Below are positions 7,616-15,407 of a DNA stretch of 64,000 nucleotides, piece after piece. The stretch is from the NCBI GenBank assembly GCA_963764195.1, contig CAVXRG010000010.1:1178001-1242000 (forward strand), written 5' to 3'. Under the pieces are notes generated by a model. The model made no database searches. It saw nothing but the letters and a program-made list of their open reading frames with translations, and was not told the origin of the DNA. Source of the DNA: JBDSSS01 sp963764195. GTDB lineage: Bacteria > Actinomycetota > Actinomycetes > Actinomycetales > Dermatophilaceae. The stretch's first letter is position 1; each line of letters begins with the position of its first letter. A program made the translations under genes and the position numbers.

Positions 7616-8949
7616 AGGTCGTCGGTGAGGTTCTCGATGATGAGGTAGTTCTCGAGCCACCACCACATCTGGATGGCCCCGACGACGACGATGAGGCCGA
7701 GGAGCAGCCAGCGCCAGCGGGCGATCCACGGCAGCTTGAGGAACCACGCGATGACGAGCGTGAACGGGAAGGCGAGCAGGGCGTAGCGGATCCGGCTCGG
7801 CGTCGTGCTCGTGACGAGGATGATGTAGGCCGGGTAGGCGCCCGCCCAGCCCCAGATCTCCGGACCCCACCGCCACGAGTGCCGCGACAGCATGAACCAC
7901 GCGAAGGCCGCGACGGCGAGCACCCCGAGCACCTGACCCAGCACCCCGGCATACAGGTAGATCAGGTTCCACCACATGTAGAGCTTGACCTTCGTCTGGA
8001 TGTTCCAGGCGAGCATCGTCTCGTTGTAGGCGTTGGGCGTCTGCGTCGCGATCGTCACGATCGTCGGCCAGAGGAAGGTGAGGGCGCCGGCATACCCGGC
8101 CATCGCGAGCATCCCGAGGCGGAAGCGGATCGGGTTGCTCCCCTCGTCGCCCTGGCGCCACCGGACGACGGCGTGCGCGATGATCGCCGGCGCCATCGCG
8201 ATCACGACGTTGCGGCTCAGCGACAGGACGAGCAGCGCGAGGACGAGCCAGCCGTAGCGCCGGGCCCGGAGCAGCAGGAGGCAGGTCGTCACGACGAGGA
8301 GCGCGAGCGACTCCGTGTAGGACGCGGAGAAGACGGGCGAGGCGATGTAGAAGCAGGTTGCGACGACCGCGACGATCGCCTCCCAGCGACCCACCGCGCC
8401 GTCGACGAGCCGGAAGAGCAGGTAGATGGCGACGAAGCCGATGAGCGTGGACAGCAGCGGGCCCACGACGATGAAGGGCAGACCGGTCACGGTCATCACC
8501 GCGCCGACGAGCAGCGGGAAGACCGGGAAGAAGGCCCACGGGTTCATGTCGATGCCGCCCCAGCCGGCGCGCGGGAGCACGGCCGGGTAGCCCTGCTCGG
8601 CGATCACGCGGTACCACTGGCCGTCCCAGTTCGTCATCGCCGCGAGGTAGCCGGGGTCGGCCGGGGTGGGGTAGAAGATCCGGATGTTGGCCGTGCCGAT
8701 CGGCAACGGGATCTGGTTCTTGGCCAGGATGACGCCCGCGACGAGCACGTAGAGGCGCGAGACGGCGAACACCGCGAGCGGGAACCACACCGTGAAGCGC
8801 AGGTAGAACCGGCGGGACCGCTCCGCGTCGCGGTCGACGTCCTCGAGGCGGCTCAGACGGGCCAGCAGGCCCCCGCGACCGCGTCCGGGCTCAGACGGGC
8901 GGGACCGCTCGTCGGCGCTCGCTGAAGTGACGGTCACGCCGGGAAGCAT
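7606..8949 (-). CDS. PIG-V-like integral membrane mannosyltransferase
   Basis: A 447-residue polytopic membrane protein with a charged cytoplasmic N-terminus (about 50 residues) and about ten hydrophobic segments. The first luminal/periplasmic loop carries NWDGQWYRVIAEQGYP, the WDxxxY...GYP signature of PIG-V/GT-C enzymes that use polyprenyl-phosphate mannose. It is probably involved in glycosylating envelope lipids or proteins; the acceptor is unknown. The start overlaps the upstream carboxylase gene by 59 nt; GTG 8937 is an alternative. It is transcribed with the acyl-CoA genes although a functional link is not obvious. The 3' end overlaps maf by 10 nt. Confidence 0.75.
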   Translation of the reverse strand: MLPGVTVTSASADERSRPSEPGRGRGGLLARLSRLEDVDRDAERSRRFYLRFTVWFPLAVFAVSRLYVLVAGVILAKNQIPLPIGTANIRIFYPTPADPGYLAAMTNWDGQWYRVIAEQGYPAVLPRAGWGGIDMNPWAFFPVFPLLVGAVMTVTGLPFIVVGPLLSTLIGFVAIYLLFRLVDGAVGRWEAIVAVVATCFYIASPVFSASYTESLALLVVTTCLLLLRARRYGWLVLALLVLSLSRNVVIAMAPAIIAHAVVRWRQGDEGSNPIRFRLGMLAMAGYAGALTFLWPTIVTIATQTPNAYNETMLAWNIQTKVKLYMWWNLIYLYAGVLGQVLGVLAVAAFAWFMLSRHSWRWGPEIWGWAGAYPAYIILVTSTTPSRIRYALLAFPFTLVIAWFLKLPWIARWRWLLLGLIVVVGAIQMWWWLENYLIIENLTDDLYP

Positions 8950-10447
8950 AAGCCAGCCGGCGGATCAGGTCGGCACGCAGTTCATCGGCCTCGATGATCG
9001 AGTCGAGCACGAGATCGGCCGCGAGGCGCTCGAGATCGACATCCTGCTCGTACTCGCGGCGGCGCAGGGCGACGAACTCGTCCCGGGCGGCTTCGCCCTG
9101 CTCCTGCTCGACCTTCGCGATCGTGTTGGCGTAGACGGCGTTGACGGCCGCCTCCGGACCCATCACCGCGATCCGGGCCGTGGGCAGGGCGATCGTCGCG
9201 TCGGGCCCGAACCCGGGTCCGCCCATCGCGTAGAGCCCCGCCCCGTAGGCCTTGCGGACGATGACGCAGAACTGCGGCACGGTCGCCGAGGACACGGCGC
9301 TGACCATCTTGGCGCCGTGCCGGATGATCCCGCCGCGCTCGACCTCTGAGCCGATCATGAAGCCGGGGACGTCGGCGAGGTAGACGAGCGGGATGTTGAA
9401 GGCGTCGCAGAGCCAGATGAAGCGGGCCGCCTTGTCGGCGCTGTCGGTGAACAGCACGCCACCCTTGACCATCGAGTTGTTGGCGACGATGCCGATCGTC
9501 TCGCCGTTCAGCCGGCCGTAGCCGATGACGAGCTCACCGGCCCAGAGCGGTTTGAGCTCGAAGAAGGAGTCGTCGTCGACGAGTCCGTCGATGACCGCGT
9601 GGACGTCGAAGGGGACCGACTCGCGCTCCGGGACCGTTGCGGCGGTGAGCGGCGTCGCCGGGTCCTCCGCGTGGTAGGTCGGCGGCTGGTCGCGCCAGTT
9701 GCCGGGCACGTAGGAGAAGTAGAGCCGGGCCAGCTCGATCGCCTCGGCGTCGTCCTGGGCGAGCAGGTCGCCCACGCCGCTGACGGTGCAGTGCATCCGT
9801 GCCCCGCCCATCTCCTCGAGGGAGACCTTCTCGCCCACGACCATCTCGGCCATCCGTGGGCTGCCGAGGTACATCGAGGCGTTGCCCTCGACCATGATGA
9901 TGAGGTCGCAGAAGCTGGGGATGTAGGCGCCGCCGGCGGCGCTCGGGCCGAAGAGGCAGCAGATCTGCGGGACCTTGCCCGAGAGCGCGACCTGGTTGTG
10001 GAAGATCCGACCCGCCCCCCGGCGCCCCGGGAACATCTCGACCTGGTCGGTGATCCGGGCGCCGGCCGAGTCGACGAACCAGAAGATCGGCAGCTCCTCG
10101 CGCAGGGCCATCTCCGTGGCCCGCACGATCTTCTCGACGGTGCGCGCTCCCCACGAGCCCGCCTTGACCGTCGGGTCGTTGGCGATGACGATCGCCGCCC
10201 GCCCGTCGACGGTGCCGCGGCCGGTGACGACGCCGTCGGCCGGCAGGCCGGGCTGCATCGCGTTGGCGTAGCGGCCGTCCTCGACGAACGAACCCTCGTC
10301 GAAGAGCAGCGCGATGCGGTCGCGGACGTAGATCTTGCCCTGGGCGTCGAGCTTGGCCTGCGCCTTCTCCGGCGCCGAGGCGGAGGCGTCGTGCGCCGCC
10401 CGCAACCGGGCTCGGACGTCCGCGACGCGCGGATCCGACTCGCTCAT
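8891..10447 (-). CDS. Acyl-CoA carboxylase beta subunit (second copy)
   Basis: A 518-residue carboxyltransferase, paralogous to the one at 3285 but of a different subtype. Conserved blocks include FWFVDSAGARITDQ, GPSAAGGAYIP and DVPGFMIGSEVERGG; the biotin-side loop reads RKAYGAGLYAMGG. The family includes 3-methylcrotonyl-, geranyl- and other acyl-CoA carboxylases; here the loop lacks the NYGMCGRAY pattern typical of methylcrotonyl-CoA carboxylase, so the substrate is left open. Its ATG overlaps the stop of the acyl-CoA dehydrogenase (ATGA). No dedicated alpha subunit is adjacent, so it may share AccA at 16868. The operon is probably controlled by the MerR protein encoded divergently. Confidence 0.88.
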   Translation of the reverse strand: MSESDPRVADVRARLRAAHDASASAPEKAQAKLDAQGKIYVRDRIALLFDEGSFVEDGRYANAMQPGLPADGVVTGRGTVDGRAAIVIANDPTVKAGSWGARTVEKIVRATEMALREELPIFWFVDSAGARITDQVEMFPGRRGAGRIFHNQVALSGKVPQICCLFGPSAAGGAYIPSFCDLIIMVEGNASMYLGSPRMAEMVVGEKVSLEEMGGARMHCTVSGVGDLLAQDDAEAIELARLYFSYVPGNWRDQPPTYHAEDPATPLTAATVPERESVPFDVHAVIDGLVDDDSFFELKPLWAGELVIGYGRLNGETIGIVANNSMVKGGVLFTDSADKAARFIWLCDAFNIPLVYLADVPGFMIGSEVERGGIIRHGAKMVSAVSSATVPQFCVIVRKAYGAGLYAMGGPGFGPDATIALPTARIAVMGPEAAVNAVYANTIAKVEQEQGEAARDEFVALRRREYEQDVDLERLAADLVLDSIIEADELRADLIRRLAYASRRDRHFSERRRAVPPV

Positions 10448-11628
10448 GCCGTCAGACCGAGACCGCGCGCGATGAGCATCCGCTGGACCTCCGAGGTGCC
10501 CTCGCCGATCTCGAGGATCTTGGCGTCGCGGTAGAAGCGCGCCACGGGGTACTCCTCCATGAAGCCGTTGCCGCCGAAGACCTGGGTCGCGACCCGGGTC
10601 GCGGTGACGGCGGCCTCGGTCGACTGGAGCTTGGCGACGGCGGCCGCCTGCTTGACCTCCTTGACCGAGCGCCGGCCCGCGGACTGCTCGTCCTTGAGCC
10701 AGGCCGCCCGGTAGGTGAGCAGCCTGGCTCCTTCGACCAGCACGGCGAGGTCGGCGAGCTGGAAGGAGATGCCCTGGTTGGCGCCGATCGGCCGGCCGAA
10801 GGCGATCCGGGTCTTCGCGTAGTCGGTGGCGAGCTCGAGACAGGCCCGGGCGCAGCCGAGGGCGAGCGCCGAGATCGCGATCCGCCCGTCGTCGAGGGTC
10901 TTGAGGAACTGCTTGAAGCCCTCGCCCTCGGCGCCGAGGAGGTGGTCCGCCGGCACGCGGCAGTCCTCGAAGGTGAGGCCGTGTGTGTCGGAGACGTGCC
11001 AGCCGAGCTTGCGGTAGGCGGGCTCGACGACGAGGCCGGGGGTGCCGGCGGGGACCATGATCGCCGAGAGCTGCGCCGACCCGTCGGGGTTGCTGCCGGT
11101 CCGGGCGGTGACGGTGACGACGGAGGTGATGTCGGTGCCGGAGTTGGTGATGAAGGCTTTGGACCCGCGGATGACCCACTCGTCACCCTCGCGCACCGCC
11201 TTGGTCCGGGTGGCGCCGGCGTCCGAGCCGGCCTCCGGCTCGGTCAACCCGAAGCCCGCGAGCGCCCGGCCGGAGACGAGGTCGGGCAGGAAGCGCTCCT
11301 TCTGCTCGGCGCTGCCGTAGGTGAGGATCGGGTTGATCCCGAGGCCGACACCGGCCGACAAGGTGATCCCGATCGACTGGTCGACGCGGCCGAGCTCCTC
11401 GATCGCGACGCAGAGGCTGGTGAAGTCACCGCCGCCGTCGCCCGCACTGCCGCCGTACTCCTCGGGGACGACGAGGCCGAAGAGGCCGAGGTCGCCCATC
11501 TTCGGCACGAGGTCGGCGGGGAAGTGCGCGTCGGCATCCCACTTCGCGATGTGCGGAGCGACCTCCTTCTCGGCGAAGTCGCGCACGACGGCACGGAAGT
11601 CCTCGTGGTCCTGGCTGAGCTCGAACAT
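10444..11628 (-). CDS. Acyl-CoA dehydrogenase
   Basis: A 394-residue FAD enzyme that oxidises an acyl-CoA to the 2-enoyl-CoA and passes electrons to ETF. The FAD/substrate blocks are GFGLTEPEAGSDA (about 125) and RIAFGRPIGANQG; GGNGFMEEYP and IGEGTSEVQR lie near the C-terminus. The Glu of IGEGTSE is the usual catalytic base; isovaleryl-CoA dehydrogenases have Ala or Gly here, so a straight-chain or 2-methyl-branched substrate is more likely. The ATG at 11628 follows GAAGGGAA, a plausible ribosome-binding site. It is the first gene of the operon, divergent from the MerR gene. Confidence 0.92.
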   Translation of the reverse strand: MFELSQDHEDFRAVVRDFAEKEVAPHIAKWDADAHFPADLVPKMGDLGLFGLVVPEEYGGSAGDGGGDFTSLCVAIEELGRVDQSIGITLSAGVGLGINPILTYGSAEQKERFLPDLVSGRALAGFGLTEPEAGSDAGATRTKAVREGDEWVIRGSKAFITNSGTDITSVVTVTARTGSNPDGSAQLSAIMVPAGTPGLVVEPAYRKLGWHVSDTHGLTFEDCRVPADHLLGAEGEGFKQFLKTLDDGRIAISALALGCARACLELATDYAKTRIAFGRPIGANQGISFQLADLAVLVEGARLLTYRAAWLKDEQSAGRRSVKEVKQAAAVAKLQSTEAAVTATRVATQVFGGNGFMEEYPVARFYRDAKILEIGEGTSEVQRMLIARGLGLTA

Positions 11629-11664
11629 CGGTGTTCCCTTCGGCGGCAGCATGGGTGGCGCTGC

Positions 11665-11686
11665 TTGACGTTGACGTAAACGTAAA
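11665..11686. promoter_or_regulatory. Palindromic operator, probable MerR (LiuR-like) site
   Basis: Between the divergent acyl-CoA dehydrogenase and merR genes the hexamers TTGACG, TTGACG, TAAACG and TAAA run consecutively. The 22-bp whole is a near-perfect palindrome with three ACGT cores at 6-bp spacing. MerR regulators of branched-chain and fatty-acid catabolism (LiuR) are known to bind ACGT-containing palindromes of this kind. Assignment to this MerR is inferred from position. Confidence 0.7.
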
Positions 11687-11700
11687 GCACGATCGGGTCC

Positions 11701-12099
11701 ATGACAAGCCAGTCCACGACCGCCCACCCGACCTGGACCATCGCGCAGGTCGCGGACGAGTTCGGCGTGACCCACCGGACGGTGCGCCACTACGAGGACC
11801 TCGGCCTGATCACCCCCGAGCGCCGCGGCACCCAGCGGCTCTACCACCGCCGGGACCGGACCCGCCTCGGCCTCATCGTGCGGGGCAAGCGGCTCGGGTT
11901 CCCCCTCGAGGAGATCCGCACGATCATCGACCTCTTCGACGTCCCCCGCGGGCGTCGGACCCAGCTCGAGTACGTCCTCGGCCAGATCGACGAGCGCCGC
12001 GCAGACCTCGAGCAGCGGCTGCGCGACCTGCAGGACGCGCTCACCGAGCTCGGCGACTTCGAGCGGTCCTGCCGGGCCGACCTGGAAAAGCTGGGCTGA
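11701..12099 (+). CDS. MerR family transcriptional regulator (LiuR-like)
   Basis: A 132-residue regulator. The winged helix-turn-helix is at residues 12-50 (TIAQVADEFGVTHRTVRHYEDLG split over two helices). The basic wing RRGTQRLYHRRDRTRL follows, and a long C-terminal coiled coil (LEYVLGQIDERRADLEQRLRDL) provides the dimer interface. There is no metal-binding cysteine pattern; only one Cys lies near the end. This matches LiuR-type MerR proteins that control acyl-CoA catabolic operons. It is divergent from such an operon, with a palindromic ACGT operator between them. Probably it represses or activates both itself and the operon in response to an acyl-CoA. Confidence 0.85.
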   Translation: MTSQSTTAHPTWTIAQVADEFGVTHRTVRHYEDLGLITPERRGTQRLYHRRDRTRLGLIVRGKRLGFPLEEIRTIIDLFDVPRGRRTQLEYVLGQIDERRADLEQRLRDLQDALTELGDFERSCRADLEKLG

Positions 12100-12136
12100 G
12101 GACCGCGCGCACCCGCCTCCGTGTGAGGATTGGGTC

Positions 12137-13015
<879 letters not shown>

Positions 13016-13028
13016 CGGGGCGACGACC

Positions 13029-13478
13029 GTGAGCACCGACCTGCCGCCCTCCCTCGCCGAGATCGCCGAGGACTTCACCTCGGCGACGAACGACCTCAAG
13101 CTCCAGCTGCTCCTCGAGTTCAGTGACGAGCTGCCCGGCCTGCCCGAGCGGTATGCCGGCCACCTCGACCAGCTCGAGCGGGTCGACGAGTGCCAGTCGC
13201 CCCTCTTCCTCACCGTGGAGGTCGACGACGGCGACTCCCTCGACGAGCGGACCGTCCACCTCTACTTCGACGCCCCGCCGGAGGCCCCGACGACGCGCGG
13301 CTTCGCCGGCATCCTGCACGAGGGCCTCGACGGCCTCAGCGCCGCCGAGGTCATCGCCGTCCCCGATGACGCCCCGATGCGCTTCGGGCTCGCCGAGGCG
13401 GTCTCGCCGTTGCGGATGCGCGGGATGGTGGCGATGCTCGCCCGGATCAAGCGCCAGGTGCGGGCCCGCACGGCCTGA
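13029..13478 (+). CDS. SufE-like sulfur acceptor protein
   Basis: A 149-residue protein starting at GTG 13029. It shows the SufE fold signature LEFSDELPGLPERY and the reactive cysteine in RVDECQSPLF near residue 60. The C-terminal GFAGILHEGLDGLSAAEV block also matches. SufE proteins accept a persulfide and pass it to Fe-S assembly; the adjacent rhodanese suggests sulfur arrives from SseA. Length is typical. The 368-nt gap that follows holds hairpin repeats. Confidence 0.87.
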   Translation: MSTDLPPSLAEIAEDFTSATNDLKLQLLLEFSDELPGLPERYAGHLDQLERVDECQSPLFLTVEVDDGDSLDERTVHLYFDAPPEAPTTRGFAGILHEGLDGLSAAEVIAVPDDAPMRFGLAEAVSPLRMRGMVAMLARIKRQVRARTA

Positions 13479-13520
13479 CCGGACCGCCGAGCCCCGCACC
13501 CCAACCCCCTCCCGCGACCC

Positions 13521-13557
13521 CTCCGCCACTGCTCCCCCTCGTGGAGCAGTGGCGTAG
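13521..13557. repeat. Hairpin repeat unit 1
   Basis: A 12-bp perfect stem (CGCCACTGCTCC with GGAGCAGTGGCG) has a 7-nt loop CCCTCGT. The outer pairs T-A and C-G extend it around one C/T mismatch: its left flank matches unit 3 and its right flank matches unit 2. It lies just after the SufE gene and may end that transcript, but no T-tract follows. Confidence 0.85.
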
Positions 13558-13603
13558 TCGTCGGATGGTGTCCCGATTGTCCAGACGGCGGGTCCCCCCA
13601 GCG

Positions 13604-13640
13604 CTACGCCACTGCTCCCCCTCGTGGAGCAGTGGCGTAG
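13604..13640. repeat. Hairpin repeat unit 2
   Basis: A 15-bp perfect stem beginning CTACGCCACTGCTCC, with the same 7-nt loop as unit 1. It lies 83 bp after unit 1, and the linker after it (TAGTCGTCGG) repeats the one after unit 1. The arms contain ACTGCT/AGCAGT, shared by all three units. Confidence 0.88.
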
Positions 13641-13683
13641 TCGTCGGGGTGTCCGGTTTGTGAAAACGAGGGGTCCCGCCAGC

Positions 13684-13722
13684 GCTCCGTCACTGCTTCA
13701 CGCCGTGAAGCAGTGACGGAGC
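13684..13722. repeat. Hairpin repeat unit 3 (compensatory changes)
   Basis: An 18-bp stem (arm starts GCTCCGTCACTGCTTCAC) with a 3-nt loop, 81 bp after unit 2. Relative to unit 2, three positions of the arm differ and each is matched by a complementary change in the other arm (C-G to T-A twice, A-T to C-G once). The flank CCAGCGCT before it repeats the one before unit 2. Structure, not just sequence, is being kept. Confidence 0.88.
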
Positions 13723-13741
13723 ATCCAGGGGGGCCGGGTCC

Positions 13742-13816
13742 GGGTGGGGCAGGTGTGGGTGGGGCGAGTGCGGGTGGGGCGGGTGCGGGTGGGGCGGGTG
13801 TGGGTGGGGCGGGACG
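13742..13816. repeat. 15-bp G-rich tandem repeat (five copies)
   Basis: Five head-to-tail copies of GGGTGGGGCGGGTGC with one to three differences each end 30 nt before the XRE-family gene. The strand carries many G3-G4 runs and could form G-quadruplexes or vary in copy number. It would lie in the promoter region of the regulator. Confidence 0.85.
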
Positions 13817-13846
13817 ACTGTCCGGGGTCGGTGGGAGCCTCGGGGG

Positions 13847-14590
13847 ATGATGGCGCAGCCGGGTGGCGAGGACTGGTCGGAGGCCGACCTGCTCGGCCGC
13901 TACGTGGTGCGGGCCCGACGGCGGGCCGACCTCAGTCAGCGCGAGCTCGCCGCCACGCTCGGGGTCTCGCGCGCCACCGTGGCCCGGATCGAGACCGGGC
14001 GCACCCGCCCCGCGGCCGCCCTGCTCGCACAGGTGCTGGCGATCGCCGGGCTCCGCCTCGCCGTCGTGGACGAGGAGGGGCGCGAGGTCGCCCCCGTCAG
14101 CGGGCGGGAGGTGCGCGACAACGCCGGGAGGCGCTTCCCCGGGCACCTCGAGGTGGCGCCCCCGGACGAGGTCCCGCGACACCGGTGGGCCAACCCGCGC
14201 TACGACCGGCCGACGGCGCAGGCGTGGTACCACCGTCGGGAGGAGCGCGACCGCCTCCGTGCCTCGACCTCGCGGGCCGTCACGAGCGACCACCCGACCA
14301 CCGACGAGCTCGCCCTGCGGCGGCAGCTGATGCGCGGGCCGCAGCCGCGGGTCGGGCCGCGACCCGCGCCACTACTCGAGTGCGCGTGCCCGGACGCCTG
14401 CTTCCTCGACCCGTGCTGCACCGCCGGCTGCCCGTGCCAGTGCGAGCCCCGGATCTCCACACCCGGCACCGCGCTGGCCCGGGCCTTGGCCCAGGCGCTC
14501 GCCCGTTCAGCCGCCGACCCGGCTCCGGACGTCGTAGAGCTCGGGGAAGAAGGTGAGGTCAAGGGCCCGGCGCAGGAATTCGACCCCTGA
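13847..14590 (+). CDS. XRE-family regulator with C-terminal cysteine cluster
   Basis: A 247-residue protein. Residues 16-70 are an XRE/Cro helix-turn-helix (RRADLSQRELAATLGVSRAT, then VARIETGRTRPAAALL). After a linker rich in Arg and Pro, residues 179-199 hold eight cysteines in the spacing C-A-C-x3-C-x4-CC-x3-C-P-C-x-C. I do not recognise this cysteine module; it looks like a metal or Fe-S site, so a metal- or redox-responsive repressor is a fair guess only. The last 84 nt overlap the tryptophan dioxygenase gene tail to tail. GAGCCT lies 6 nt before the ATG. Hairpin and G-rich repeats occupy the upstream region. Confidence 0.72.
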   Translation: MMAQPGGEDWSEADLLGRYVVRARRRADLSQRELAATLGVSRATVARIETGRTRPAAALLAQVLAIAGLRLAVVDEEGREVAPVSGREVRDNAGRRFPGHLEVAPPDEVPRHRWANPRYDRPTAQAWYHRREERDRLRASTSRAVTSDHPTTDELALRRQLMRGPQPRVGPRPAPLLECACPDACFLDPCCTAGCPCQCEPRISTPGTALARALAQALARSAADPAPDVVELGEEGEVKGPAQEFDP

Positions 14591-15388
14591 CGAGCCACCC
14601 GTCCCCTTCTGCTGGCCGATGGTGCGCTGCACGACCTGCAGGTGACGGAACCGCCACTGCTGGAAGTTGTCCTCGAGGTCGACCAGCTCCTCGCACGTCT
14701 CGTAGACACCCCAGTGGTCCGCGGGCGCCGCGTACACACCGGCGAAGAGGTCGACGAGACCGACGTCGTGGCGGTAGGGCTGCGACCAGTCACGGTCGAG
14801 TAGACCGGCCGGGACGGCATACCCCCGTCGGGAGAGGTAGCCGAGGAACTCGTCGTAGAGGCTCCGCTCGTGGAGCAGCACCTCGAGCCGCTCCCTGGCG
14901 TCCTCATCGTGCGCGAAGACGGCGACCATGTCGGCGTTCTTGTTGCCGAGGAGGAATTCCACCTCGCGGTACTGCGCCGACTGGAAGCCACTGCTCGTGG
15001 CGAGGAAGGGCCGGATCTGCGCGTACTCGCTCGGCGTCATCGTCGCGAGCACCGACCACTGGTCGGTGAGCGTGTGCTGGATGTGCTTGACCCGCGCGAG
15101 CCGCTTCAGCGCGGGGGCGAGGTCGTCGGTGCGGATGAGCGACCGGGCCGAGCGCAGCTCGTGGATGAGCAGCTTGAGCCACAGCTCCGAGGTCTGGTGC
15201 TGGATGATGAAGAGCAGCTCGTCGTGCTGCGGTGGCTCGCTCCGCGGGCGCTGCGCCGAGAGCAGCCGGTCCAGGCACAGGTAGTCGCCGTAGGACATCC
15301 GTCGGGAGAAGTCGGTCTCGATGTCCTGTTCGAGCTCGCGCCGGCTCCGGGTGTCGTCCGTGTCGCGCTCGTCGCTCTCGGTGTCCAT
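14507..15388 (-). CDS. kynA: Tryptophan 2,3-dioxygenase
   Basis: A 293-residue heme enzyme that opens the indole ring of L-tryptophan to N-formylkynurenine. Family blocks are MSYGDYLCLDRLL, HDELLFIIQHQTSELW (with the active-site His) and GFQSAQYREVEFLLGNKN. WRFRHLQVVQRTIG carries the proximal heme His, and GTGGSSGVEFLRR closes the fold. It appears complete; the acidic N-terminal 25 residues are variable. TAGGCT (15395-15400) lies 6 nt before the ATG, a leaderless layout. No kynurenine hydrolase or formamidase is adjacent, so the rest of the pathway must be elsewhere or absent. Confidence 0.93.
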   Translation of the reverse strand: MDTESDERDTDDTRSRRELEQDIETDFSRRMSYGDYLCLDRLLSAQRPRSEPPQHDELLFIIQHQTSELWLKLLIHELRSARSLIRTDDLAPALKRLARVKHIQHTLTDQWSVLATMTPSEYAQIRPFLATSSGFQSAQYREVEFLLGNKNADMVAVFAHDEDARERLEVLLHERSLYDEFLGYLSRRGYAVPAGLLDRDWSQPYRHDVGLVDLFAGVYAAPADHWGVYETCEELVDLEDNFQQWRFRHLQVVQRTIGQQKGTGGSSGVEFLRRALDLTFFPELYDVRSRVGG

Positions 15389-15407
15389 CCGCCGAGCCTA
15401 GAGCGAA

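Noticed and set aside
13521..13722. Possible CRISPR array (regularly spaced repeats)
   Set aside because: Only three units, each a long self-complementary hairpin, with linkers that are themselves similar; no cas genes.
13681..13722. Simple intrinsic terminator as full explanation of hairpin 3
   Set aside because: No T-tract follows, and two further related hairpins with matching linkers are not needed to end one transcript.
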